Positions 46,671-59,400 are shown, counted from the first letter of the stretch. The stretch: 64,000 bases of DNA from Gymnopus androsaceus JB14 (GCA_009733575.1 ML769494.1:124001-188000), one strand, 5' to 3'. Translations and numbers: made by a program. Notes: generated by a model not told the origin, from the sequence alone.

Positions 46671-47937
46671 TACAGTAGTGGAACTCCAATGGTGAAGGCT
46701 GGTACACTATACACAAGTATTGTGCAGTTGATAACAAGACTTGGCTGGGTTCTTCAGGTTAAGGCACAGGAAAGTCAGAGATATAGAACTTGAGTGTTTG
46801 AGGGAGAAATGCATATAGGCTACAGCAGCTGTGCAGTTCCAGTGTCCAACGTCCAGTGTAAAGGTATTCAACGGGATACTCAACCTACCAAGCTGCATTG
46901 CATCGAGCCCAAGGTGGGCATTGGTTCATATCATCCAAGGAAATGCACTGCTCTTTAGCACGGTTCCGAGATTATCTTCTTTTTTTTTTGGGAGACTCGG
47001 GAAGAAGGTCGGAGTCATGTATATACTTGGTAATATCGATCTCGCTCCAGTGAAGGCCGACATATCAACATCGTATAGCTATGTGGTTATCGGGCCACGG
47101 TGAGTGCGCAGTTAATAACGAGAGGATTGAGATTCAGATTCCTTGGCGTCTAAGTAAACAAGGTTTTCGAGTATCCGAGTATCTTTGCGAGTATCCATGA
47201 GGAGGCATCCAATGCGCACAGGCTACAACAGCTGCGCAGTGACCAGTGACCATTTTCCAGTGTAAGTAAAAGGTGCTGAAAGGCCTACGGGAGCCTCAAA
47301 GCTGCCTCAGGCGTAGACCCCACCAGGCGACCGGAATTGCATTGCAGTGGGGTGGGGTGGGGCCAGGTGGGCATTGGTTTTGAAGACTTCCATGCTCCGA
47401 GTGGGAAGGAAAGTAGAATATGAATAAGTGGAGGTGTATGTATCACTCCAGCATCCACTGGTGTTTGCTGAAATGGGGAATCAGAGTCGGAAAGAAAATG
47501 AATTACTATATGAGGGATTTAGATTCAAACTCGAGCCCCGGAGACGTGCATGGTATCGGTCGCGACATACCGTTTATCTCCCGCCTCCTGAATCCAGCGG
47601 AACTCCAACGGTGAAGGCTGCCAGTAGTATACTGTCTATATCATATCGGTCGGTCACTGTGAGTCTACTGCCATGGCATTTCGAGGTCATGTTCTAAAAA
47701 TTTTGAATTTTGGTCTAAAATAAATATCAGCAAAAAATCAGATTATTCAAAAGAAACTTACTGGGGCACTCAAATTTTTTCTGCTGTTATGCGTTATGGA
47801 ACATGTCCCTGAAACACTACCTAACATGTAGTTAGGTAGTGGGGAAGCGCCGGAAACGCGTTTCGCGCACGGGCGCCTGTGAGCTGCGTACAATTAAAAC
47901 GCTGTTCACGGCAACAATTCTCATTCAGCATAACAAT

Positions 47938-47961
47938 GTCCCCTTCGGGGTGACATACGAA

Positions 47962-47992
<31 letters not shown>

Positions 47993-48057
47993 GGCCCCTG
48001 CACAAGGATGACACGCTTTTCCGGAGTGGTAGATCTACGGATCTCAATATTTATTTT
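47938..48057 (+). ncRNA. U6: U6 spliceosomal snRNA
   Basis: A 5' stem-loop (GTCCCCTTCGGGGTGAC) is followed by the invariant ACAGAGA box (47,976-47,982), the catalytic AGC triad (47,988-47,990), ATGGCCCCTGC and AAGGATGACACGC. The 3' end is a T5 run at 48,054-48,058, a polymerase III terminator. U6 pairs with the 5' splice site and U2 in the active spliceosome. No intron is present. The exact 3' end is set by the T run. It lies inside the repeat field, so a dispersed copy rather than the main gene cannot be excluded. Confidence 0.93.
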
Positions 48058-49941
48058 TGTTTTATTCTTGTTTTTTGTACAACGATGCATGGAGAGAGTA
48101 TACTTTTGTTTCATTTTTTTTTGCTATGAGTTCTGTATCTAGTATGTATCTGTATTTCTTTACTTCTGTAGAGGATGTCTAAGGAATAGATGCGTATCGC
48201 TCCAGCATCGGTGTTTTCTGAAATGGACTGGGAATCCGAGTTGGAACTTTATTTAACTTGGGAGAAATACAGTACGAATATTAATAATAATGAGATCTCT
48301 CGAGTTTTTTTTTGGTAGGGACTCGGGAACACGGTCGGATTCATGCATACTTGGTCGTGACATATCTCCCGCCTCCAGGTCTGGATGCATAGAGGCGACA
48401 GCAGCTGCGCAGTGTCCAGTGTAAGTAAAGGTGTTCAATGGAAGACTGGGGGACGTAGATTACTACCAAGCCGCATTGCATTGCATTGGGGCCGGGTCCT
48501 CACCATATAAAAAAAAATGCACTGAAAGTTCTCTAGCACGGTTCCCGAGATTTTTTGGGGGGACTACTAGTACCCGCGAAGACGGCTCAGAGTAGTATCG
48601 GTCGTGACATATCTCCCGCCTCCGCCTTCAGGTTTGGATCTGAAATGCAAACACCAGTGAAGGCTGACATATGTACATCCTATGCTAGCTAAGCAACTGC
48701 TGGAAAGTACTGTTACTGCGGTTATTAAATGATAATAAGTTGTGAACGAGAGGCTCGAGATGCTTGAGATTCAGAACTTGGTGTCCAGTGATAGTACGCA
48801 AGCAAGTTTTCCGAGTACTTATCCGAGTAGTATCCGTCGGGATGCATCCGGTGCGTAGTACTACAGTAGCTGCGCAGTGTCCAGTGTTCAACGGGAGACT
48901 CGGGGGGATATAGACTCCTACCAAGGGCACTGTAGGGCATTGGTTTGAGGCTAGAGTCCTGGTCCGAGTATAACAAAGGGAAGTAAACAGAGGGTGGGGA
49001 AGATGGTTAGACTCGAGAGTAATGCATCGTATCGGCCGTGAAAGCGTGAAAGTTATCTCCCGTCTCGAGCCTCCATTCGCAGGTATTATATCGGTCACTG
49101 TGACATTGGTTTTCTACCTAAATTTTTTTGTATTAGTAAAGCACTAGTAGTGGTTGAAATCCTTAAGCTGCCAGTGAGGCGAGTCCGAAAGTGCTGAGTA
49201 GCAATGTGTATAGCATACTTGGTCCCGCAAGTCACCGAGCCTGATTAAGCCTAGGAAGGAGGTCTCTGATTCTCAAGCAGAGGCAGAGGCAAGCTGCGGA
49301 TAGCAGCAACAGCGAACGGATATCCGGAAATGCCATTGGTTTCTGTTTGGGATACTCCGAGTCAGTTCAGCGTCCGCATTGCATCGGAATAGACTCGAAG
49401 ATTAAGGATTAAACGCTAGGATCTACATGCGCACCTGCATCGTATCGGTCGCGGCGCGTCGAGGAACATGGATAACGGAGGCTCATCGAGTATTGAATGT
49501 TGAATGCCTCATATATATATTTAACGGACGTTACGACCGTCAGTAATATTGATACTAACCGACGCATGAGTTAGCAAGTGCTGTACAGCGGCGCGCAGCT
49601 GATTTTTGACAGGACAGAATGAGATTCAGAATACTGACAGACACGCAAGCATCTGCAGATGGACGGGTTGAGTGGCTGGAATCAGATGCTTCACCTGCTT
49701 CCACTGAGAAAGGTTATAAATGAATGATACACCAATGAGAAAATGAAACGTTCAGGGTGGGCGGCAAAGGTTAGGCTAGTAAGCGCCGGCGCCCAAGCGA
49801 GAATCGGGGCAGTGAAATCATCCACCATCGATATCACAGCCAACAGCCAACGGTTACATACGCGTACCGTACGGCTGTCAGTGCCACTGCCAAGGCAAAG
49901 CAAAAGCATCGAGAGTCATTGTCAACTAACATTGGGCGTCT
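48058..49941. other. repeat field and SKT5 upstream region
   Basis: From 48,058 to about 49,110 this is the degenerate repeat field. From there to 49,941 no gene is seen. Confidence 0.5.
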
Positions 49942-52566
49942 ATGAATCCTTATTCGGTACCACCACCTCAATATCCTAATAGCAGCGGCCCTCACTTTGA
50001 AGATCCATTGGCTGCTCCGAAACCAACTAAAATCGATCCAGATATACCCAAGAATGTAAGTCTCGAATGGACGGAATTCGATAAACTAATTCTGTATAGA
50101 TGGCTCGCAACTTGGATGAACAACTGGCTCAATCCGCATATCACCCAGGAGGGTTCAATATTCCTGGACCACAAGCACCATGGCAGCAGAGCCTTCTTCC
50201 AACCCCTCCGCACAATCCATCGCAAAGTCCAGCTCCATCCATTCTCCCATTCCCAAACTACAATCCCTCATCGATGACGATGGCACCTATACAACAAAAT
50301 AATCTCAGAGCGGTTAGCCCTGCGCCAACACTGAGCAATCACGTTTCTCATGGCTCCAACGACCCACCATCACTAACGGCTCCCCTTCCAACGATTCCCG
50401 CTCTATCCGCTGCCCTGCCCACCATACAAAACCCGTCCCACGATCCAGCTCTGCGGGTAGCCTGGGTACGAGACGTGCTGTTCCTCGTCGACCGAGCCAG
50501 TGCCCAAGCCGGCGGCTCAGCTCTCGGTGAACCCCAAGTCGGTCCTGTCACGATCCACGATCCACAGCTGCTACGCCTGACCCAGGTCGCTGTCCCCATC
50601 ATCCTCCAAATCGCTGATGGTGCACAAGCAGGGACGACGCTCCCCGCACACATCGCCGAAGCACTCTACCACCGCGCCTCTCTCACCGCCTCTGGTGCCT
50701 TCCCCGAACACATCCAACGCAATCCTCGTCAAGCCTTTCGCGATTTCGAGCAGTCTGCGAGAGCTGGCTATGGCAAGGCCTGGTTTCGCATCGGCAGAGA
50801 TTATGAGGGCTTTGGGGACATGCCGCATGCCAAAGAGTGCTTTGAGCGTGGGGTCAGAGCTGGTGTCGCTAGTTGCCTCTATCGTCCTGGGTATGGCCCA
50901 GCTATTGGGTCAGTTGACCCTTCCTTCGTCTCCAGAGACTGCATTACCACTGTTACATCGAGCTGCCCTGCTTTCGTCCATCGATACCCCTCAGCCGGCC
51001 TATGTATATGCCTTGCTCCTGCTGGGCGAGTTTACACAATTACAAGTCGACCCAGCCTTGTTTTTCAGGCTGGGCTTGATCCCAGCGCAGTGGGCTCATT
51101 CCGGCGGGAACATTGGCCTCCTCCAAGAAGCCCGCACCCACCTCGAAAAATCCGCCTACCTCCACTTTGCCCCCGCACAATACAAGCTAGGCCACGCCTA
51201 CGAATTCGCCACTCCCCCATTCGAATTCGATGCCCTCATGAGTGTAGAATGGTACTCCCGCGCCAGCCAGCAAGGCGAAACAGAAGCTGATATGGCACTC
51301 TCCAAATGGTTCCTATGTGGTTCCCGCGTCGGCGGTGCAGACGGCACAGGCGCGCCATTCGATCCCACAGCAGGCGGATTCGACAAGGACGAACAGCTCG
51401 CGCGTGTATTCGCTGAAAAGGCCGCTCGCAAGGGCTTGCCCAGTGCGGAATTTGCCATGGGGTATTATTGCGAAGTGGGTATTGGCGGAGTGAAGGATTT
51501 GGATGAGGCTATTGCGTGGTATCGCAAGGCCTCTGCCCATGCGAATACCGATGCATTGGAGAGGCTTGGTGCGTTAGAACAGCCGGATGGTACCACACAG
51601 ATGCTGTCGAGGATGGAACATGATAATATTACAGAGAGTAAGCTTGTGAGGACTAGGACGCAGGCGAAACAGAGGAGTGAGGCTCAGAAGGTTAGGGATG
51701 GGTATATGGCTCAGCAGGGGCCACCGCAGGGTCCACAGCAGGGGCTATCGCCGCCTCCGCAAGGCCCTTACAGACCTGGTCCGGGTCTCCCGCAAGGCCC
51801 TAGTCCGAGAAGACAAACGCAGGATTCGAGACCGGTGGTCGAGTTGATCAGGAAGAATACGTTGACGAATTATCAGCAACAAGGGCAAGGGAGACCTGTA
51901 CATGCAGGGACCTTGCCTCCTGGTGCCAGTATACCTGGAGCCTATCCAGGGAATAATGGTGAGTGGTTTGAAGAGTATGTTTTCGTTGGAGATTGTTGTT
52001 TTATTGTTCGAGCTCGAGTCCCATCGTTTTTGGAGTTTGGCTTTCGTTCGTTCTTCGATTTCTGTTTCAATTTTCATTCAAATTTCTTCCTTCTCTTCCC
52101 TTCATCCAACTAACATCCTCCCTTCCACACAGGTCCCCGCCCAATGTCCGCCCAATCCCAACCTCTCCCTGGGTCTGGCCCAGGCGTTGGCCCCCGTCGT
52201 CCTGGCCAACAAGCCCAAGCCTTCCCCAACGCAAACAGATATACCCTCGTCGACCCCGGGTCTGGGTCCGCTTCGTCTGGTAGTCCACTAGCTCCCAGAG
52301 CAGATTCGAGATCTCCTTCGAGAGCGGCGGGAAGGCCGCCTATGAGGAGGGGTGCGAGTGGGGCGGGGTCGCCGGCTCCCGGGCCAGGAGGACCTGGAGG
52401 AGGGTACGCAGGATCACCAAATGCGGGGCCTAATGGACCAGCGGGCGCACCACCTGGCATGGATAATGGTGCCCCGCCCGCACCGAAGCCGCCAGGTCCT
52501 CAGACGTTTGCGGAAATGGGATTCACGGGTGCGAAAGTGGAGGATGAAAAGTGTGTTATTATGTAG
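49942..52566 (+). CDS. SKT5: chitin synthase activator with Sel1 repeats, prenylated
   Basis: Three exons: 49,942-50,055, 50,100 to about 51,961, and 52,133-52,566. The N-terminus is Pro/Gln-rich. The central Sel1-like helical repeats include YGKAWFRIGRDYEGFGDMPH, LQEARTHLEKSAYLHFAPAQ and KDLDEAIAWYRKASAHANTD. The C-terminus is Pro/Gly-rich and ends CVIM, a CaaX farnesylation box identical to that of yeast Chs4/Skt5. Family members recruit and activate chitin synthase III at the bud neck or hyphal septum. One extra C near 50,886 breaks the frame between CLYR and LGMAQLLGQLTLP, which belong together; both halves are otherwise complete. Confidence 0.88.
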
Positions 52567-52965
52567 GGAATGCTATCATAATTTGTTTGTGCTCTTGTTG
52601 TTGCGGTGGTTTTGCGCTTTCGCTATACCTACACGTTGTTTCTTTTTCTTTCCTCGTATATCTAGACATATGTATATATCTTAATTGTTCCTTTCTGTAT
52701 CGCCTTTCTTACTTACTTGACGTGGACGTTGACTCAATTTCCTGCTCTATCATCTTAAGCACATACGCGCGTTATTTATTTCCTTTCTTATACAAGTAGT
52801 TGGTGTGTTTCATCTTTCATGTTTTTTCTTTGTTTGTTTAAAAATCAAAAGTATTCACTGCGGCGAATGAAATATGTATGTACCAAGTATTGTGTATGTA
52901 GACAAAGGATTGAATATCGTAAGAATAGATACTAACAGGATTAAAAAGAGATGCACAACTCGTAG
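52567..52965. other. intergenic
   Basis: 3' flank of SKT5; nothing recognised. Confidence 0.5.
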
Positions 52966-53056
52966 TACACCGTTCGGGAATCGAACCCGAGCCGCTTGCT
53001 TTACAATCTTCTCGTGAGTTGGAAGGCAAGCATGATAACCACTTCACCAACGGTGT
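52966..53056 (-). tRNA. tRNA-Gly (anticodon TCC), with intron
   Basis: Acceptor stem ACACCGT pairs with ACGGTGT, the discriminator is A, and the T arm is CTCGGG-TTCGATT-CCCGA. The anticodon arm CTTGC-CTTCCAA-GCAAG gives anticodon TCC. It is split 3' of the anticodon by an intron of about 19 bases. Mature length is about 72 bases. Confidence 0.88.
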
Positions 53057-54066
53057 CAGGGCATTGGCTATCAAAATTATCCAAATCACTTTAGATTACT
53101 AAAAGTTGAACGCTTTTAAAGATGGTCCTCTTCAACCTTCACCTAATCTAAAGAATCCACTCCGATTGACTAGCGCGACTGGACTATTATGAACTGTTTT
53201 TTCTCATAATATTCGAATCTATTGATTAACGAGAACATCGACCGCTGGCAGGAAGAATTCAAGACCCAGCCTTCTGAACCGGACGCTCAACTGACAGAGC
53301 TCTGCAGGAGATGGATTTCAAGGCCGCTTAGCGATTGGGCTGGACTCTTTCCCTCTCCAGCATGCTCATACCATAATCAGTCGAAGCATGCATGCTACGC
53401 CGCTTGGATTCAATGTGCTTCAGACTGTTCAAGGTCCCGCCGCTACGATGTTGCTGTTGAATATCAATATAACTATTGGAGTGAAAACGTTTTAACTAGG
53501 TCACGGTCTCGTTAGGCCTTGACAGTGAAACGTAGGCGCTGTAAAGTTCCAATTCCACCTCGTCTTGTCTAGTCTCGCCCATTCATCTACAAGTTTCAAC
53601 TTTGAATAGTGTCTCTCTCTCAGCGTGATTCTGCTCAAACCATGTGCCTTGTGAGTATATTCAACATCGCAGTGGTAACATACGCAAAACCGCCGGTGTC
53701 AAAAATCTATAGTGTATAATTCCAAAGTTAAAACCACGATTTTGTAGTCGGGACGGTTTTATTTTGATGAAGTGACAATATTCTGATCAAACCTCGCAGT
53801 GTCTTATACTTACTGACTGACCGCTATAGAATTCGCTAGTATCATGTATATGCACACCATGTGCCCCCGCCAGCGGTGTCGTGTGGTTACGCAGCGATGT
53901 CTAGCCTTTTCGGTTATTTCTGCGAAACTCTTCAAAAGAAATTTGGAATTGGTCTCAATGCAAGGGCGCGTATAAAGGTGCAGTTAGAAGGGAAAGGTTT
54001 TTACCATTCTTCATACGTACCGTTCGGGTCACTGTATAGAGCCTTTCCTTCGAAGCGAAAACCATA
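53057..54066. other. intergenic
   Basis: No supported gene. An open frame at 53,222-53,515 (97 codons) has no recognisable motif and is not called. Confidence 0.45.
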
Positions 54067-55006
54067 ATGATGAAGCTCTTCCTCCTTTCAGCTCTGGCTT
54101 CCGCCTCTTCGTTGGTTTCTGCTCAGCACGCCGTGCGTCGTTCTCTCTGCCTCAATTTCACACCTCAGACTAATATTTCTCTTTCCAGTTCACCCTCATT
54201 AACCAGTGTTCGTCTAATGTTGCCCCTACTATTGCCAACACGGCATGTGGTTATAGCCCGCGTACGTAGCATTGCCAGAAAATTACTCTCACATCGTGGC
54301 TCATGTGCTTCACCGACTAGGTTGCGCCGGTGCTGCTGATTACAGTGGGTTTCCCCAACTCATCTTCATCTTCTCCTTGCTGACCGCGTTTACCGCGAAT
54401 AGCGGGTGCTCAACCTGGAGTCCTGACCCCTGGTGCAAGTGAGGTCGTGACTCTTCCCGTTGACGTACGTCGCTTGCAATAATCTCGGTTCATCCGCCTT
54501 ATTGATACACCGTTATACCTTTGATTAGTGGGTCGGCCGCATCTTTAATCAGAATGGTGCCTGCGGTGCCAGTGGTGAAGACTGTACTATCACCGAGTTC
54601 AACTTGGGTACGTGTTGAATACGCTGTCCGAATCCGGTCACAGTACTTATCTCTGGGGTTTCCCCGCGCAGACACTGGTAGTGCATTCACTGCCCAAGCC
54701 TACGATATATCCAACATCCAGGGTTTTACTCAATCTATCGAGATTGAAGCTGCTGGCTGTGATACCGTTAGTTGCACTAACGTGGACTGCAGTGTGAGCT
54801 CGATATTCGTAAATATGTTCATGGCACTGACTGTTTTTGTAGTGCGACGACGCCTTCCCTCCCGGATCTCAGGTAAGTTTATACTTCGCCGCGGGATACT
54901 CGTTGAACTCATTTCGTTTTAGGACGACACTCCTTGTGGCGACGATGCTGCCGTCCGTGCTTGCGGCCCTGGAAACATTGCTTTTACTATCGTTTTCTGC
55001 CCTTAA
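54067..55006 (+). CDS. thaumatin-like (PR-5 family) secreted protein
   Basis: The signal peptide MMKLFLLSALASASSLVSAQ is followed by FTLINQCSSNVAPTIANT, the opening beta strand of the thaumatin fold. Spliced exons give GAQPGVLTPGASEVVTLPVD, WVGRIFNQNGACGASGEDCT, DTGSAFTAQAYDISNIQGF and the cysteine-rich end CDTVSCTNVDCSCDDAFPPG to ACGPGNIAFTIVFCP. At least ten Cys are positioned as in other small basidiomycete thaumatin-like proteins. Seven introns join in phase. Such proteins are secreted; some bind or cut beta-1,3-glucan and several act in fruiting-body or lignocellulose settings. Confidence 0.85.
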
Positions 55007-55200
55007 ATTATTATATATCTAGTGGCGAGGTGGAGCTCTCTATAAACTTTCCTGTCAAAATAATCAACAGTGCTTTTTCTCATCTCAACTCCATAATTCG
55101 ACTCTGAGAGGTTTTGTATACTCAGATTACTTGAACCAACATGCTGTGATATTCGTCAAAAAATAGCGACTATGTACTAGAAATACGATGTAAACTAAAC

Positions 55201-56217
55201 TCAAGCTTTCCAAGGTCCCGCATCACTCATCGAACATCCCTCAGGGCATTGACAAGATCCACCAAGACCTTTAGGCAGGTTCTCCTCTGGAATCTGACCC
55301 AGGAGAACGTCCTTATTCTTCGATCCCAGAACTTGAATCTTAGCCACTGTCACTTCATCTAACCAAGGCTTGACAACGGCCCATACACCTGTGAACAACA
55401 TGGGCGCGTTTATAATGTAAAACTTGCCCATGGTCTCGGGATAATGGTCCTGGCCTATCGATGCAGCGGACATTACATAGTCTTTGACGCGATAAAAATT
55501 ACGGAGAGACACGTCTTTGAGGTCGAGGATTGTGCAGTAAGTCGTGACTGGATGTCCGACGAGAGTTGAGCATGCAGGTAGACGCTCAGTCATGGACTTT
55601 TCGTACTCGTATACGAGACGTTTAAGTTGACGGTCTGCAGTAGTGACGGAGTAGAGAGCATTGATGTCCAGGGAACCGAGTCGTTCAATGTAGATCGGGC
55701 GTCCATCCTGAACTGTGATATGAGCGCTTTGAATAGCTTAATGAGAAACGATGCACACCTTGTCTACTTTATGGTAGTACTGAGGATAATACTTATCTAC
55801 CTCTGCCTTTTCCTTGTAGTCAAAGCTCCTGTGCATATTTTTAGTTGGAGCGCGCTATGTTTCAAGAGACAGGATTCACTGGACAATCTCTTCCACACCG
55901 AAATCCTTCCTCCACTTCTCATTTGCTAGCCACATAGTTTTGGCTGCTGCAACATCAAACCGTCGTGCTCGTAGAAACCTTTCAAAGCATTTAGATGTAC
56001 AGCTCGCAATCGTTACGCGATCGTCCTACCGCAGGAGTCCAGAATCACCCATTCTAGTCTCTACAAACCCATCCTCTCCTTCCAACATAAATGTGGTATC
56101 CGTTTGTTCCTTCAATTCCTTCTTCAGCTGGTCGAGGGCAGATTGTTGCGTAGCGGTGAGATTGCCAAGATGCCCGGGTGGGGGTTGATATTGCCCCTGA
56201 GATGCACTGGTAGCCAT
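55201..56217 (-). CDS. SEC14: Sec14-type phosphatidylinositol/phosphatidylcholine transfer protein
   Basis: The start [20 protein letters not shown] leads into the CRAL-TRIO N helices ([19 protein letters not shown]). [20 protein letters not shown] and [19 protein letters not shown] follow. The lipid-binding domain shows [40 protein letters not shown] and [20 protein letters not shown]. The protein ends SDAGPWKA. All five or so exons join in phase and the length is typical of fungal Sec14. It acts at the Golgi in phosphoinositide-dependent secretion. Confidence 0.9.
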
Positions 56218-56522
56218 TTCGTTAAGTCGTTAATGTCCTCGAATATCGTATTGCAGTGATTTGGAATCGCAGTCTCACAGAGGGTGTTGTGGTAAGAGAA
56301 GAATAGCGCCTGGCGTCTAAAGGTCTACTTACCGAGCCATCGATGATCGCGGCGATTTGGCTCGGCCTTCATAACCGTGCAGACGAAAGTACAGTGTAAC
56401 ACAAGCAAAAGGCAATTTGAGAATTCTAGTCAAAAACTCAGAGTTCCTCGTTCGTATAATACATACTACAAATATTTACAATTTATTTAAGGCTAGCAGC
56501 TGTCTGGTCATAAACGGCCATT
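56218..56522. other. intergenic
   Basis: About 300 bases between the SEC14 start and the 3' end of the CofD-like gene; nothing recognised. Confidence 0.5.
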
Positions 56523-58553
56523 CTAGACATTGCGAGTCAAAATCTCCTCGATTGCGGTCTTCATCGTATCAGCAGTAAATCTAGGAAGTCCACTATGCTC
56601 TTCAGGAATCACTTCTGTGCATCTGACACCGAGGGCCTATCGAGAACCAATTACTTGTAGTCAAACCGAACAGCTAGGATGTGCTCACAGTAATTTTATC
56701 CTCATCGACTGAGATTGTGCCACCTCTCAGATACAGAACATCGGTGACGAAGGCCGAAATAGGATACATGGTGCTCGCATTGCCTAAACCGATTGGTTGA
56801 GGCTGGTACTGGCTATTCAAGGTGCGGGCTATAGCTCTGCGGTGGATGTCAAAACGAGAATCCTAATCAAAGAAAAAACGCGTACTGTACATAATCAACA
56901 GCAGAGTATCCAGTGGTCTCTCTGTCATTTTCGACATTCACTGGCAGGTGGTCAGTTAAGCGCCATCTCGCATAGAGATAGCTTACGCAGTAGGATTTTT
57001 GCCCGAAGCGAAACAGAACCAGCAATTTCGCGGGCCACCCCTCGTAGGGCCAAGCACGGTATGATACTGAACATCTTCGTGAGCCTCAAACGAGGATGTT
57101 AAAAATTGGACCCAACCTTGTCCAAAGCGAACCACAAGAATACACCAATACATTGCTGGTTCTGAGGCTGGATAAATATTCTGGGTTGGGTGAGGGGTGT
57201 ATCTCGATGCCATACGCATTTATGTAGAACAGCCCTATCATAATAAAGACAATTAAGCACCGGGGTCTGCGAGTTCACTTCTAGCTCACTGTGGATACGA
57301 GAGCTTAGAGGTTTATAATCTTTCTTGCCCTCAGCCTGAAACAGAACATTTTGTTGATGATTTTCCAGTGGAGACCATTCTTCATTGGAATCTTCGAGAT
57401 TAATCTCAGGGATCTGCGCAACTGGGTGGGATATATCACATTGTCCAATGATTCTCTCTCCGTCCTCCTGTGGATAAACTTGAAGTTAATCGTATCAAGC
57501 GGGAGAGAAAGCGCACCAATTCGACAGCAATAGTAACCTAACGATTTGTCACAGGCATATTAGCTTGGCTGTTAATGGTAGAAGAAAACGAGCCCCATAC
57601 ATACCGTATGATTGGTCACAATCACGGGTAGTATATTAGCTTGGCTATTAGTGATAGAAGAAAACAAGAATATCGCTGAGGGAAGAGAGCGAAAGAATCC
57701 TTGAGCCGCGGCGAGGAAGTAATTTCCAATACTGAAGTCGTCAATCCCAAGAGCCTCTAATAGCATGGCATTGTTTACCTTCCATTGATGAAAGTGAAAT
57801 TTTTGTGTGCGCGCTTCAGCAACTCACTCTCAAAGTATACCAAGAAACCTACGTGGTTGTGGAGAGTGAAAATAATTGTAAAAGCGAATTCATACATACC
57901 ACGAATAGTTTCCTTGCGATCTGTTGGAATCCCATTCCAAAGAATGCTCCTTCCTTCGACTATATCTCTCCACTCCTCTCGTGCTTGGCGCTCAGAATAA
58001 TGAGGCGGTAGCCGATAAGCGAGGAGGGTCCTAATGGCCTCCAAAGGTGATGAAGGTGGGGCGGAGGGAATGAGTCGCACTAATCTTGACCGAATATCAC
58101 CTTTAAACAGGAGTAAGTAAATCGAGAATTGAGAAAGTACACAGAAGTAATACCGATAGATGGACCGCCAAGAACGCGTATTATTTCACTGGAGGAACCA
58201 CCGTTATCTGATACAGGGAGGACGTAGCATGCCTTTGGGAACGCTGTGCATATTGCATTTCCGCCTGTTCCCCCAGAAATGAGAACGAACGAGATGGAAT
58301 CTAAATGATTTGATTCATTGGCTGTCATGGGTGGCGTCTGGAAGGTTTCCAGAGAAGGAGGGTGTATTTCCAAGTGCGGGGCGGGACGTGAGACCGCTGG
58401 AGTAGTGCTCTGCATCGGGAGATCGAAGACGGAAGACCCAGGACTGTCAATACCGCTTGAATGGATACCGTCTATCGGCGTCGGAAACCCGACTCCTCTT
58501 CCAGGACCTAAGGACGCTTTGGTATTGGGGGTAGCGTCGAAAAGGGAGTCCAT
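56523..58553 (-). CDS. CofD/YvcK-like protein (UPF0052, yeast YNL011C type)
   Basis: The Ser/Pro-rich start MDSLFDATPNTKASLGPGRG is followed by the nucleotide-binding motif FVLISGGTGGNAICTAF and VLPVSDNGGSSSEIIRVLGG, then SIGDIRSRLVRLIP, GRSILWNGIP, KRAHKNFTFINGSIGNYFL and LPSAIFLFSSITNSQANILP. Further exons give FYINAYGIEIHPSPNPEYL and NVLVYSCGSLWT. The end reads YLRGGTISVDEDKIT and MKTAIEEILTRNV. The family resembles the 2-phospho-L-lactate transferase CofD, but the reaction of the fungal members is not established. The exon joins read are consistent with an intact gene. Confidence 0.85.
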
Positions 58554-58867
58554 CGGTGTTACCTAGGGTAGAGAATATTTAAAAGTAATCGCGTTCTGAA
58601 CGTGTCAAGCGATGCGAGGCGCGCCTAGTTTGACGCCCATTGATAATTGATTGTCTGACAGAACTCAGAAAACATTGATTCCCTGTACATTTTAATACGT
58701 GTCTAATGCGTAGCGGTATATTCAAGTGCATGAAGCAGGAGAAGTACAGTCCAAGATATGGTACAGTGTAGAATACATGGGTTTCGTCGACAATCCTGAA
58801 GACCTAGAACCATGGTATCAGAGCATTCCTCGATAATCAAGACTGCCCGACGCACAATCATGCTGCT

Positions 58868-59400
58868 TTATGCTTGCCTTTCTTCGATGAAGGCGCCTAT
58901 TTCATATGCGTTATTAGGAGAATCGGCATGTTCTATATGTTGGATGGAAGGGCCAGAGTCACTGCTGTCCAGACCTAGGCCACGCTCGCCAGCTGAAATG
59001 TGACTGTGTCTATGAGAAGCATGATTATGATCACAAGAAGATTCGGATTCAGTGTCTGAATCGTCTTCGTCGGAAGATTCATCGAATGCTTTCGGTTTAT
59101 GATAAATGCAACAGACTAAAGAATTCAAGCTCAGAAATCTCGAAATCAACCAAAAGACGGACTTTTTGAAGACTTTTTCCCCGCTCCTTCATTATCCACT
59201 ACATCCTCTCTCCAAATAACCTTTTGTCGAGGCTTGCGCGTCGATGCACGAAGCTTCAAGGTACCAGTTGTAGAATTGGCAGGATCGTTGGACGAACCTT
59301 GGTCTTCGCTCGGTGGTGTTCCGGTGATCGTTATAGTTCGAGAGCCGTCACCAGGAGCAGAAGTATGGGGACGACGCATAGCAGAAGTTCGAAATGACAT
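58868..59400 (-). CDS. YPI1: protein phosphatase 1 inhibitor (PPP1R11/YPI1)
   Basis: Two exons. The N-terminus is disordered (MSFRTSAMRRPHTSAPGDGS). RKPRQKVIWREDVVDNEGAG contains KVIW, the RVxF-type docking motif for PP1. GKKSSKSVCCIYHKPKAFDE, spanning the intron, is the Cys-containing core, followed by an acidic run (SSDEDDSDTESESS) and a His-rich stretch. This order is diagnostic of Ypi1/inhibitor-3, a regulator of PP1 (Glc7). The start lies 132 bases from the divergent gene at 59,533, so a shared promoter is likely. Confidence 0.88.

Larger units (their letters stand above)
45420..49110. repeat. field of degenerate dispersed/tandem repeats
   Basis: The sequence CTGCGCAGTGTCCAGTGT or a variant, often followed by AAGTAAAGG and a 'TTCAACGGGAGAC' motif, recurs near 45,560, 46,830, 47,235, 48,405 and 48,875. 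It is usually preceded by 'GCATCCAATGCG'. Two companion motifs recur in the same field: ACATATCTCCCGCCTCC near 47,570, 48,350 and 48,600, and a 'CACTGGTGTTTTCTGAAATGG' type near 45,710, 47,455 and 48,200. The order of motifs suggests an ancestral unit of roughly 0.5-1 kb amplified and decayed. No coding sequence was recognised within it; the U6 gene lies inside. Confidence 0.75.

Noticed and set aside
53222..53515. A 97-codon open frame between tRNA-Gly and the thaumatin-like gene
   Set aside because: No motif and weak start context; likely chance.
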